The translations under genes and the position numbers were made by a program. Shown piece by piece: positions 27,438 to 35,452 of a stretch of 64,000 nt of DNA. This stretch comes from DATJGF01 sp035495315 (lineage in GTDB: Bacteria > Verrucomicrobiota > Verrucomicrobiia > Limisphaerales > UBA8199). Numbering within the stretch: the first letter of the stretch is position 1; the number at the start of each line of letters is the position of its first letter. The stretch is from assembly GCA_035495315.1 (NCBI GenBank), contig DATJGF010000229.1:62001-126000 (forward strand). Direction: 5' to 3'. The notes beneath the pieces are model-generated. The model was not told the DNA's origin. It did no database searches and saw only the letters and a list, made by a program, of their open reading frames with translations.

Positions 27438-28898
27438 ATGTACCTGGATGAAGAATATGAGCGGCTGCGGCAGTTTACCCGCCGCAGCTTTCTGAAAAGC
27501 ACCGGCCAGTTTTGCCTTGGAGCTATCGCGCTGGCCGAAATGCTGGGTAACCGCGCGCAAGCGGTCACCAAAGGTCCGCTTAACCCGCTGGCGCCGAAGA
27601 ACCCGCACTATGCGCCGAAGGTCAAGCGAGTCATTTACCTGCATATGTCCGGAGGTCCGCCGCATCTGGACCTTTTTGATTACAAACCCGAGCTGGTGAA
27701 ATGGAACGATAAAGCCTGTCCAGACGAATTCCTGAAAGGCCGGCGTTTTGCTTTCACCACGGGGGTGCCTAAGCTAATGGGCACACCGCGGCAGTTCGCG
27801 CCGCAAGGCGAGGCCGGCATTTGGATGTCAGATGCCATTCCAAAGCTCCATGACGTCGCGGACGAACTGTGCGTCATCAAATCGATGAATACCGACCAGT
27901 TCAATCACACTCCAGCCGAGCTGTTGCTTTTTACCGGCTCCTCGCGGAGCGGGCGCCCCTCGATGGGTTCCTGGGCAACCTATGGATTGGGCACCGAGAA
28001 CCAAAACTTGCCGGGTTTCGTTGTCCTCATTTCCAGCGGCACACAGCCGAGCGCGGGACCGAGCGCCTGGGGAAGCGGTTTCCTGCCTTCCGTGTTCCAA
28101 GGTGTTCAATGCCGTTCGAAAGGCGATCCGGTGCTTTATGTTTCCGATCCGCCCGGCATGAATCGCGACATGCGCCGGCGCACCCTCGATACCCTCCGTG
28201 AACTCAATGAAATTCAGCAACAGCAGCTGGGCCATCCGGAAACGATCACGCGGATTGCACAATACGAGCTCGCCTATCGGATGCAGATTTCTGTCCCGGA
28301 AATCATGGATATTTCGCGCGAACCGAATCAAATCCTGGAGGCTTACGGCGCGAAACCAGGCGAGGCCAGCTTTGCCAATAATTGTCTCCTCGCTCGCCGT
28401 TTAGTCGAGCAAGGCGTGCGCTTTGTGCAGCTATTTGACTGGGGATGGGATTTCCACGGCACCAGCGAGAGCGAAGATATTCGCGACGGTTTGACCAAAA
28501 AATGCGGACGCATGGATCAACCGGTGGCCGCACTTATTAAAGACCTGCGGCAACGCGGACTCTTGGACGAAACCCTGGTTGTCTGGGGCGGCGAGTTCGG
28601 TCGCACCCCCTTCCGCGAAGGCCGCACCTCGACCGGCAAAATCCTCGGCCGCGACCATTACCCCGACTGCTTCACGATTTTCCTCGCCGGCGGCGGTATC
28701 CGCAAAGGAATCACTTACGGCGAGACGGATGAACTCGGATTCTCGGTCACGCGGGATAAGGTCCCAATTCACGATCTGCAGGCGACGATTCTCCATCTCC
28801 TGGGCTTCAACCACGAACGGCTCACCTTTCGTTTTCAGGGTCGCGACTTCCGCTTGACGGATGTTGAAGGACAAATCGTGAAAGGGATTCTCGCTTAA
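27438..28898 (+). CDS. DUF1501 domain protein (Tat-exported)
   Basis: 486 residues. TRRSFLKS at residues 14-21 is a twin-arginine signal, so the protein is exported folded. RVIYLHMSGGPPHLDLFDYKP, GFVVLISSGTQPSAGPSAWGSGFLP and VVWGGEFGRTPF are characteristic of DUF1501, an alkaline phosphatase/sulfatase-fold relative. It is the standard partner of PSD1/DUF1549 proteins, and the two are probably co-regulated although a REP-like element sits between them. Its biochemical activity is not established. Confidence 0.92.
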   Translation: MYLDEEYERLRQFTRRSFLKSTGQFCLGAIALAEMLGNRAQAVTKGPLNPLAPKNPHYAPKVKRVIYLHMSGGPPHLDLFDYKPELVKWNDKACPDEFLKGRRFAFTTGVPKLMGTPRQFAPQGEAGIWMSDAIPKLHDVADELCVIKSMNTDQFNHTPAELLLFTGSSRSGRPSMGSWATYGLGTENQNLPGFVVLISSGTQPSAGPSAWGSGFLPSVFQGVQCRSKGDPVLYVSDPPGMNRDMRRRTLDTLRELNEIQQQQLGHPETITRIAQYELAYRMQISVPEIMDISREPNQILEAYGAKPGEASFANNCLLARRLVEQGVRFVQLFDWGWDFHGTSESEDIRDGLTKKCGRMDQPVAALIKDLRQRGLLDETLVVWGGEFGRTPFREGRTSTGKILGRDHYPDCFTIFLAGGGIRKGITYGETDELGFSVTRDKVPIHDLQATILHLLGFNHERLTFRFQGRDFRLTDVEGQIVKGILA

Positions 28899-29042
28899 GC
28901 ACGGACGCTTCGTAGCGTGACTCTGCCAGTCCGCCATACCAGATTGACAACCCCGGCGCTCAGGATTTAGTAAGGATTACGGGAATTCTGGGGTAGCTGC
29001 CCCTTACTTAGCACAACAGCATTCCCGGAAAGGAATTAAACT

Positions 29043-29327
29043 ATGAACATGAAGTCCATATATTCAGTCGCACTCTGTGCGGCTTTGCTACTCGGTGCTC
29101 CTATCGCCAGAGCGGCATCGGTTAAAACCTACCAGGTAACTGGACCTGTGCTCGAGCTCACACCGACCATGATCGTGGTCCAAAAGGGCAACGAAAGATG
29201 GGAAATTGCACGTGACCCCAGTACGAAAGTCTCGGGCGACCTGAAAGTCGGAGCCAAAGTAACCATATACTACAGAATGGTCGCGCACGAAGTCGAAGTT
29301 AAGCCTGGGACCAAGGAAAAGAAATAA
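29043..29327 (+). CDS. small secreted protein of unknown function (OB-fold-like)
   Basis: 94 residues with a signal peptide (SIYSVALCAALLLGAPIARA), then a compact all-beta sequence: VTGPVLELTPTMIVVQKGNERWEIARD and GDLKVGAKVTIYYRMVAHEVEV, in the style of DUF5666-like periplasmic OB-fold proteins. A strong GGAAAGGA ribosome-binding sequence lies before the ATG. No partner gene is evident; the next gene is DNA polymerase IV. Confidence 0.7.
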   Translation: MNMKSIYSVALCAALLLGAPIARAASVKTYQVTGPVLELTPTMIVVQKGNERWEIARDPSTKVSGDLKVGAKVTIYYRMVAHEVEVKPGTKEKK

Positions 29328-29465
29328 GTGGCTCGCACTTTGGATCGATGAATGTGGGATCGATCCGGCAGAGGCGGTGCAAAGATCTATTGCGCCGAAG
29401 CAAACCAGTGTTTGGTTGAACAGTCGCGAATCTGCAGGAATCGTACTTCTGAATTTCGATCATGC

Positions 29466-30554
29466 ATGACATTTTGTGTCGTGCATCGCGTTATCTTCCA
29501 TCTCGATATGGACGCGTTCTATGCCTCGGTTGAGCAACGAGACAACCCCATGCTCAGGGGCAAGCCGGTAATTGTAGGCGCGCCGCCCACGCAACGCGGC
29601 GTTGTATGCGCCGCCAGCTATGAGGCGCGCGAGTTTGGCGTGCGTTCCGCGATGCCCAGTGCGACCGCCGGTCGGCTCTGTCCTACGGGAGTGTTTGTTC
29701 GCCCGCGCATGGAGACCTACCGGGCCGAATCGCGCCTGATAATGAAGCTGGTGTCGGAACTCGGCGCGGTCATTGAGCAGATGTCCATCGACGAGGCCTA
29801 CCTGGATCTCTCGGGGCTTTGCCAGGCGCAAGATGCCGATGACTCCCTGCTCCTATCGCAACCACTGGCACAACGACTCAAGCAGCGGATCTTTGCTGAG
29901 CGGCAATTAACTGCCACAATTGGCATTGCCGCCAACAAGCTGCTGGCAAAAATCGCCAGCGATCACCATAAACCGAATGGTCTCACCCTCATTTCAGAAC
30001 AACAGAAGGTCCAGTTCCTGCGTCCGCTGACCGTCCGGTCGCTTTATGGCGTCGGCAAAGTCACCGAACAGGTCCTGCACAAGGCAGGAATAGAAACCGT
30101 CGGTGATCTCCAGGATTATCGGGGCGACCTGCGGGCGCTCGTCGGCTCATTCGGACCAACGCTGAAAGGCTTTGCCTTCGGACAAGACGACCGGCCGCTC
30201 GAGCTTGGCAATGAAATCAAGAGTATTAGTGGAGAAGAAACCTTCCTCCAAAATACCGACGACCGGAAGGTGCTTCGTGATTGCCTACGAACCCAGGCAG
30301 ATGATATCGCGAAACGACTTAAACACCATCAACTCGGTGCCCATACGGTTCAGGTAAAGGTGCGCTATGGAGATTTCACGACGTTGACCCGGCAACTCAC
30401 GGTCGAAGATCCGCTCACCGAGGCGGCTGACATTTACCGGCTCGGCTGTTTTCTGTTGGCACGCGACCGATTGGTGTCGCGCCCATTGCGGCTGCTCGGC
30501 TTGGGCGTCGCCAGCTTGCGCGAGCCAACCGCGCAACAATTGACGTTACTTTAA
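29466..30554 (+). CDS. dinB: DNA polymerase IV
   Basis: 362 residues from the ATG at 29466; the frame is open further back to 29352 but the family begins shortly before IFHLDMDAFYASVEQRDNP, whose aspartate binds metal. MSIDEAYLDLSG carries the second catalytic acidic pair, and IGIAANKLLAKIASDHHKPNG the palm-finger region; a helix-hairpin-helix thumb (LYGVGKVTEQVLHKAGIETVGDLQ) and little-finger domain follow. It is a Y-family error-prone polymerase for bypass of DNA lesions. No beta-clamp motif was confirmed at the tail. Confidence 0.93.
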   Translation: MTFCVVHRVIFHLDMDAFYASVEQRDNPMLRGKPVIVGAPPTQRGVVCAASYEAREFGVRSAMPSATAGRLCPTGVFVRPRMETYRAESRLIMKLVSELGAVIEQMSIDEAYLDLSGLCQAQDADDSLLLSQPLAQRLKQRIFAERQLTATIGIAANKLLAKIASDHHKPNGLTLISEQQKVQFLRPLTVRSLYGVGKVTEQVLHKAGIETVGDLQDYRGDLRALVGSFGPTLKGFAFGQDDRPLELGNEIKSISGEETFLQNTDDRKVLRDCLRTQADDIAKRLKHHQLGAHTVQVKVRYGDFTTLTRQLTVEDPLTEAADIYRLGCFLLARDRLVSRPLRLLGLGVASLREPTAQQLTLL

Positions 30555-30572
30555 AATATCACCAAACCTAGA

Positions 30573-30788
30573 CGCTGTAGAGACGACGTAACGAGACTTT
30601 GAACAAACGCGTTGACGCAACATCGGAACGACCAGAGCTCCTTAACAACCTTTCCTGAAGGCCGAGGTCTGCGAAGCCCAAAAAAAGTGCCTTTTCGGCG
30701 TAAAATCTGGGCCTCGGGGAGCGCGGCCTTCCGATCAACTTGGACTGCATTTATTTGGGCAACACGCCCTTACGTCGTCTCCTGCAAT
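30573..30788. repeat. about 200-bp element with 12-bp terminal inverted repeats
   Basis: GAGACGACGTAA (30580-30591) and TTACGTCGTCTC (30770-30781) are perfect inverted repeats about 180 bases apart. Inside, GAAGGCCGAGGT...AGCCCAAA near 30657-30685 can pair imperfectly with TCTGGGCCTCGGGG...CGGCCTTC near 30708-30732, so the whole unit can fold into a long hairpin. There is no reading frame. It looks like a non-autonomous, MITE-like element between dinB and the response regulator remnant. Confidence 0.6.
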
Positions 30789-31461
30789 TCATCGACGTAG
30801 CGATCGTGTTTGATCACGCACGACCGGCGCACTGAGGACTTCAAGCGCCCGCACTGTTGCCGTGTTGCGGTTCTCGAACCCGAGTTTCTCAAAGATCCGC
30901 GCGAGGTGAACTTTGACCGCATTCTCGGCGCAACCCACAATAGTCGCAATCTCGGAGTTGGATTTGCTCTGAGCCACCCATAGAAGCACTTCGGATTCAC
31001 GCGGAGTAAGACCGAGCGCTTCAAGGGGTTCGGCGGGTTCAAAATTTGGTTTTACCTCCACTTTGGCCATCGCGGCATGTTCCTTTTCCTGGTGGCGGCT
31101 GAGCCGCGCGTTAATCGCCCCCAGCACTTCATCTGCGCTGGCAGGTTTGGTCAGGTAGTCATCTGCTCCCAAATTCATTCCCGCCCGGAAATCCTTTTTG
31201 TCGCCTTTGGCGGTAAGAAAAATAAATGGGATTGAAACGGTTGTTGGGTCGTCCCGGAGGGACTCCAAAACTCCATAACCATCCAATTCGGGCATGGTGA
31301 CATCGCACAGAATGACGTCGGGATGTTCGCGCTTGGCCACCGCGACACCTAGTCGCCCATTCGGAGCCGAAAATGTCTTGAATCCCTCCGTGGTCGAGCA
31401 TCAGGACCAGGTTTTCCAACGTCTCAGCTTCGTCTTCGATAACGAGAATTTTCGTTTGAAT
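30789..31461 (-). pseudogene. LuxR-type response regulator, frameshifted and lacking a start
   Basis: The receiver domain begins in one frame with QTKILVIEDEAETLENLVL (31458 down) and continues in another with KTFSAPNGRLGVAVAKREHPDVILCDVTMPELDGYG. A single extra base in the GGAGGG run near 31385 explains the switch. D in LCDVTMP is the phosphorylation site, and LTAKG and the lysine in YLTKPAS complete the active site. The output domain is LuxR/FixJ-like (LTPRESEVLLWVAQSKSNSEIATIVG). The first frame has no ATG, GTG or TTG between the stop at 31498-31500 and the codon at 31419. A shorter protein starting at GTG 31340 would lack the first receiver strand. A sequencing error could explain the frameshift but not the missing start. 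Confidence 0.75.
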
Positions 31462-31872
31462 CGGCCCAGCCGCTTTGCCTCGATCGGACCGAGTGTCTCA
31501 GTCCCTGTGTTCGAAGGTGGACGCAATCGGGCGAACCTCGAGGCCAGCAAAGCGCAGTATGAACAATCGCTGGCAAGCTATCGGAGTATCATCCTGAACG
31601 CATTCAGAGATGTTGAAGATGCCTTGTCCGACCTGGGCACGCTCACCTCACAAAACGAGGCTGTGGGCCGAGCCCTGGTTTCTGCTCGTGACACAGTCAC
31701 ACTCGCCAATGAGCGTTACCAAAAGGGGCTCTCGAACTACCTCGATGTAGTCGACGCGCAGCGTGCCGCGTTGGATGCTGAACGTGCCGACGCACAACTG
31801 CGCGGGCAACGAAATATCTCTACCATTCTTCTGGCCAAAGCCCTCGGCGGGGGAAGGCAGGGAGCAGAGTAG
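31456..31872 (+). pseudogene. TolC/NodT-type efflux outer-membrane protein, C-terminal remnant
   Basis: From about RPSRFASIGPSVSVPVFEGG to the stop, roughly 135 residues match the last third of outer-membrane factors of RND efflux pumps: GGRNRANLEASKAQYEQSLASY, AFRDVEDALSDL, and ERYQKGLSNYLDVVDAQRAALDAE are diagnostic. The signal peptide, first barrel strands and first helical repeat are missing, and upstream DNA is the response regulator in opposite orientation. It is therefore a truncated gene, not a small protein. No membrane fusion or RND pump gene is nearby. Confidence 0.78.
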
Positions 31873-31904
31873 TTTCCTGAAACCCGACGGCCGAAGAATC
31901 GAAG

Positions 31905-32008
31905 GTCGAAATAAATCCGAAATCCGAATTGTCTCAAACGCGGCGGATTTCGGATTTCGGCCTTCGGAATTTCTTTCGGGCTTCGGTCTTCGGATCTCGG
32001 ATTTTCGC
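31905..32008. repeat. TTTCGGATTTCGG-type dispersed repeat
   Basis: AATCCGAAATCCGAATTG is followed by an opposite run GGATTTCGGATTTCGGCC and further TTCGGNCTTCGG units, so the two halves can pair. Fills the gap between the efflux remnant and the convergent esterase gene. Confidence 0.6.
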
Positions 32009-33097
32009 CTATCCCTCCGGCTGATACCCGCGCCAGACCCACACCAGCGTGTCGGCGAGTGTTTGTTCAAAGACCCGATGATCGCAGTGATTAGTATTGA
32101 GGCTGAAAACGAAGCGATGGTGATAGCCCTTGGTTTTGAGGGATTCTGCAGTGCGCTTACCCGCCATCACCCAATTGTGATGAGTCGCCTCCGGGTCGTT
32201 CGGTCGCAGATCGTTTTCCGAAACGTGTGTGAAAATCCGCAGCGGCTTCTTTTCACTGCTTTCAATCAACCTCATTCCGGAGTGATACTCCCATGCACCA
32301 GACGGATATTTCTTCGCCTCAGGCCCATCCTCGTCCTGTTGGGCAACAAATGTGCCTGAATAGGCGATGATCCGGTGGAACAAGTCGGGACGAAACCAGC
32401 CCATGCTCAAGGCTGCCGCACCACCTGAACTGCAACCCATCACCGCCCGGCCCCACGGATTGTCAGTAAACGCGATATGCGGAAAAGCGCCTTTTACTTC
32501 GGCGTTATTCAAAACCGCGGGCATTACTTCGTCATTGATGAAGCGGGCGAGGCGATCGGACATAGTGTCGTACTCGAGACCACGCTCGCTTTTCTTGCCG
32601 TCATTACCACCGTTCTGGACCGCAATCGCAATGAAGGCCGGCAGCCGACGCTTCGAATCTTTTGAAATCGTGAGATTATCCAACGCGTTGCGCACCAGGT
32701 TGAGTTGCCCGGGGCCATCATGGATAATCAGAATTGGCGCTTTGGTTCCGTCCTTGTACGCCGCGGGTACATACACATAAATTTTGCGCTCCGTGCGAAC
32801 CGGCTTTTTGTCGGGTTGCAATGTGGGATCGTCGCCTCGAAAAATCCTGCTGTCGGCCAGCGCCATCGAAAATTCGAAAGCCTTCCCCTTGGGATTGCCC
32901 TGGTCCGTGAGATCGGCATCGATCTTGTAATCGGGTCCAATCTGATACTCCCCGTCGCCATCGCTGCCGGGATCTTCCATACGCGCATCGGCACCGTTGG
33001 CTAACCACGTTAAGAAACCGACCATGACCACCGGAAGCAGAGAAGGAATCCGACCTAACGGATAGGTGAATCTCGAAAACAAAGTCTCGGGTAACAT
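32009..33097 (-). CDS. secreted esterase, alpha/beta-hydrolase fold (EstD/Fes-like)
   Basis: 362 residues from the ATG at 33097 (a longer frame reaches 33133), with a hydrophobic export segment (PLGRIPSLLPVVMVGFLTWLA). Around residue 100 TERKIYVYVPAAYKDG and LIIHDGPGQ match the esterase D/enterochelin-esterase-like family; VMGCSSGGAAAL is the nucleophile elbow and NTNHCDHRVFE contains the likely catalytic histidine. It probably cleaves a carbohydrate or siderophore ester outside the cytoplasm. Confidence 0.82.
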   Translation of the reverse strand: MLPETLFSRFTYPLGRIPSLLPVVMVGFLTWLANGADARMEDPGSDGDGEYQIGPDYKIDADLTDQGNPKGKAFEFSMALADSRIFRGDDPTLQPDKKPVRTERKIYVYVPAAYKDGTKAPILIIHDGPGQLNLVRNALDNLTISKDSKRRLPAFIAIAVQNGGNDGKKSERGLEYDTMSDRLARFINDEVMPAVLNNAEVKGAFPHIAFTDNPWGRAVMGCSSGGAAALSMGWFRPDLFHRIIAYSGTFVAQQDEDGPEAKKYPSGAWEYHSGMRLIESSEKKPLRIFTHVSENDLRPNDPEATHHNWVMAGKRTAESLKTKGYHHRFVFSLNTNHCDHRVFEQTLADTLVWVWRGYQPEG

Positions 33098-33197
33098 TCG
33101 GGCAATTTGGTCACTATCCACCAGGAAGCGCAATCACAAACCAGTTGAGGGAGAGCATGGGTGCAGCACACTGCTCCGAGCTGGTCCAGGAGGCATG

Positions 33198-33260
33198 GGA
33201 ACGCCGCGTTTACGCGGCAGCCGCGCGGTGGTACGGGCTGCTGCGTAAACGCGGCGTTCC
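33198..33260. repeat. long hairpin with GCCGCGTTTACGCGGC arms
   Basis: Arms 33198-33220 and 33238-33260 are inverted with one mismatch over 23 bases and a 17-base loop, and each arm is itself a small palindrome around GCGTTTACGC. It sits between two minus-strand genes (prepilin-like and esterase) and could end the upstream transcript, but its double-palindrome form resembles the other dispersed repeats here. Confidence 0.65.
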
Positions 33261-33292
33261 GGGGACAGCGTGCAGATGCGCCCAAGCATGTA

Positions 33293-34120
33293 CTATTGCA
33301 CCCGGGCACTGGTCCGCTGTTGCCACCAGGCAATGTCGGGGTTGTTGGGGGAGGTCCGGATTTGGATTACGCCGGTGTATGTAACGGGAGGTTTGGTTCG
33401 GATATCCAGCCACTTTTTGATCTCGGCATGCGAGTCGGCGAATGAGAAGCCGCACGCGCCATTGTGAAAGCTGGCAGGGAAGTCAACAAACTGTGCATCC
33501 GGACCAACCGCATCGCATTTCACAGCCAAGTCCCCATTATTAATGCTGTCGGGGTGTTCATCGCCAAACACCCATAACTGGCTTGGAGGAGGGGAGGTCA
33601 GGTCGCTCCGTTTATGATATGTGCGATAAGGTGGCGAGCCAATCCACCATCGGTAAATCGTCCCCAACCCATCGTCTCCCAAGGTGGTGTTCATCGAAAT
33701 GCTCCGCACGCGCGGATAACGTCGACCGGCAATACTTACAGTGCTGGCATCCGCCGGACACTTGTAAATGCCCGGCGAACGGGTATACGGCGCTAACAAG
33801 GCATACCGGGCGTCCAGGAGATACAACAGGTTTGTATTGTCCGGATTGCCGCCATTGAAATCGAGCCAGCCCGCCACCCAATTGTCCGGGCCGGGAAGTT
33901 TTTCAGCGTTTTCATCAGTGTACATCCACCAAGCGATTGTGAGCTGTTTCACATTATTCATGCAGCCAATCCCTTGGGCTTTGCTTTTTGCTTTCGTCAG
34001 CGAAGGTAGGAGCATACTGGCCAGAATCGCGATGATAGCGATGACGACCAGCAACTCGATCAGCGTAAAGCCACGCTGCCGCCGAAACCAGCGTTCTGAT
34101 ACTGAACCGATTCGATTCAT
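33293..34120 (-). CDS. prepilin-type cleavage/methylation domain protein
   Basis: 275 residues. RQRGFTLIELLVVIAIIAILASMLLP: cleavage is expected between G17 and F18, with the conserved glutamate at +5 (E22), so it is a type IV pilin/pseudopilin-like protein processed by a prepilin peptidase. The C-terminal part (NVKQLTIAWWMYTDENAEKLP, CPADAS, FADSHAEIKKW) is the large family with an H/DG-like tail that is greatly expanded in Verrucomicrobiota and Planctomycetota. It is a lone gene here, far from the secretin operon at 52380-59456. Confidence 0.9.
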   Translation of the reverse strand: MNRIGSVSERWFRRQRGFTLIELLVVIAIIAILASMLLPSLTKAKSKAQGIGCMNNVKQLTIAWWMYTDENAEKLPGPDNWVAGWLDFNGGNPDNTNLLYLLDARYALLAPYTRSPGIYKCPADASTVSIAGRRYPRVRSISMNTTLGDDGLGTIYRWWIGSPPYRTYHKRSDLTSPPPSQLWVFGDEHPDSINNGDLAVKCDAVGPDAQFVDFPASFHNGACGFSFADSHAEIKKWLDIRTKPPVTYTGVIQIRTSPNNPDIAWWQQRTSARVQ

Positions 34121-34251
34121 CTCATTCGGGAAGTTCTTCTCAATCTATACCGTAAATCAAAACGGGCGATGTATATGAATTGTATTCGCCAGTTAGCGCA
34201 TTGATGGCCGCGACCGCGAGCCCGACGGATAGGATTGAATCCGCGCCGCTG

Positions 34252-34752
34252 TCATTTCGCATCGGGGCTGGATTCGCGAAGCAAGGCCTCGAGGTCGAGC
34301 GGCCGTGTAAACATCGCCAGGCGTCCGTCAGGTGTGCAGGGCCAAGCCTCGGCTGGACGATCCCAGTAGAGCTCGACGCCGTTTTGGTCCGGGTCGCGGA
34401 GGTAAAGAGCTTCGCTGACCCCGTGATCGCTCGCACCATCGAGTTGGATCCCCGCTGCCAGCAGGCGACGCAACGCATCGGCAAGCGCGGCGCGAGTCGG
34501 ATAGAGGATCGCCAGATGAAAAAGGCCGGTGGTACCAGGTGGGGGCGGCGAACCACCTAAACTTTCCCAGGTGTTAAGACCAATATGATGATGATAGCCA
34601 CCCGCTGAAATAAACGCTGCACCATCACCGTATCGTTGCGTGAGTTCAAACCCGAGCACATCGCGGTAAAAGTGAAGTGCACGCTCAAGGTCAGCAACCT
34701 TGAGATGCACATGACCAATGCGGGCTTTAGAATTTATAGGGCGCGCACTCAT
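34252..34752 (-). CDS. VOC family protein (extradiol dioxygenase/glyoxalase-like)
   Basis: 166 residues from the ATG at 34752, which has AGGA eight bases upstream; the frame stays open to 34812. IGHVHLKVADLERALHFYRDVLGFEL and LYLRDPDQNGVELYWDRP give the two beta-alpha-beta-beta-beta metal-binding modules, with H in HVHLK and E in GVELYW as likely ligands and YHHHIGLNTWES between. Most like CatE-type glyoxalase/bleomycin-resistance proteins. Substrate unknown. Confidence 0.88.
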   Translation of the reverse strand: MSARPINSKARIGHVHLKVADLERALHFYRDVLGFELTQRYGDGAAFISAGGYHHHIGLNTWESLGGSPPPPGTTGLFHLAILYPTRAALADALRRLLAAGIQLDGASDHGVSEALYLRDPDQNGVELYWDRPAEAWPCTPDGRLAMFTRPLDLEALLRESSPDAK

Positions 34753-34920
34753 AATATCCTGCTGCTTCTTCGAATGACGACCGCAGTCGATGAGCTCATG
34801 GTAACGAGCCAATTTGCTTCATAAAGGCGATATTGACTCGGGAGAATTCTCTTCATTGATCAACTTTCTTCTCAGGTTCGACTGTCAACATCTCTTAATC
34901 CAGAATTTTTCAACGCTGCT

Positions 34921-35364
34921 TCAAACATTCGGCCAATCATCAAAGCGCTTTCTCCGTTCTTGTCGAAAATTAGTAATCTCCAGTCGTATACCGTCGGGAT
35001 CGGAGAAGAATATTGCGTAATAGTCGGGAGCGTACTCGGGGTAGAGTTGAGGAGAGGAACATGGAACATCTAAATGTTTAAGCTCTTGGGCGATAGCGTC
35101 AATTTCAAGTGGATCGCGGACGCGAAAACAAAAGTGGTGAAGACCCGGAGACAGCGGTTCATGCTTCTGCTTTAGAGCGTGGGCAGGACGCAATACAAAC
35201 CCAAAATGGCGATTGTAATATTGCACGTGCCTGTCACCTTCGTTCAGGAAGGTATTCTTTCGAAACCCAAGCATAGTCAAAACGCGGTCGTAGAACTTTT
35301 CCGAATGATTCAAATCGGAAACGCAGACATAAATATGGTCAATGCCAATGATCTCATAAGCCAT
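34921..35364 (-). CDS. VOC family protein
   Basis: 147 residues from the ATG at 35364 (an open frame upstream reaches 35454 but overlaps the next gene's start). IIGIDHIYVCVSDLNHSEKFYDRVLTMLGF and AIFFSDPDGIRLEITNF are the paired VOC modules; H in DHIYV, H in HHFCFRV and E in LEIT are likely metal ligands. It is a different subfamily from the VOC gene 170 bases downstream, so the pair is not a recent duplication. Confidence 0.85.
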   Translation of the reverse strand: MAYEIIGIDHIYVCVSDLNHSEKFYDRVLTMLGFRKNTFLNEGDRHVQYYNRHFGFVLRPAHALKQKHEPLSPGLHHFCFRVRDPLEIDAIAQELKHLDVPCSSPQLYPEYAPDYYAIFFSDPDGIRLEITNFRQERRKRFDDWPNV

Positions 35365-35452
35365 AAAGCGACTGTAGCCGGATTGTTTCCGGAGCCAAGA
35401 TCGGCGTTGTAAAAATTGCGCAACTGCCGCCACTCCGCCTACTTTTAGCGCC

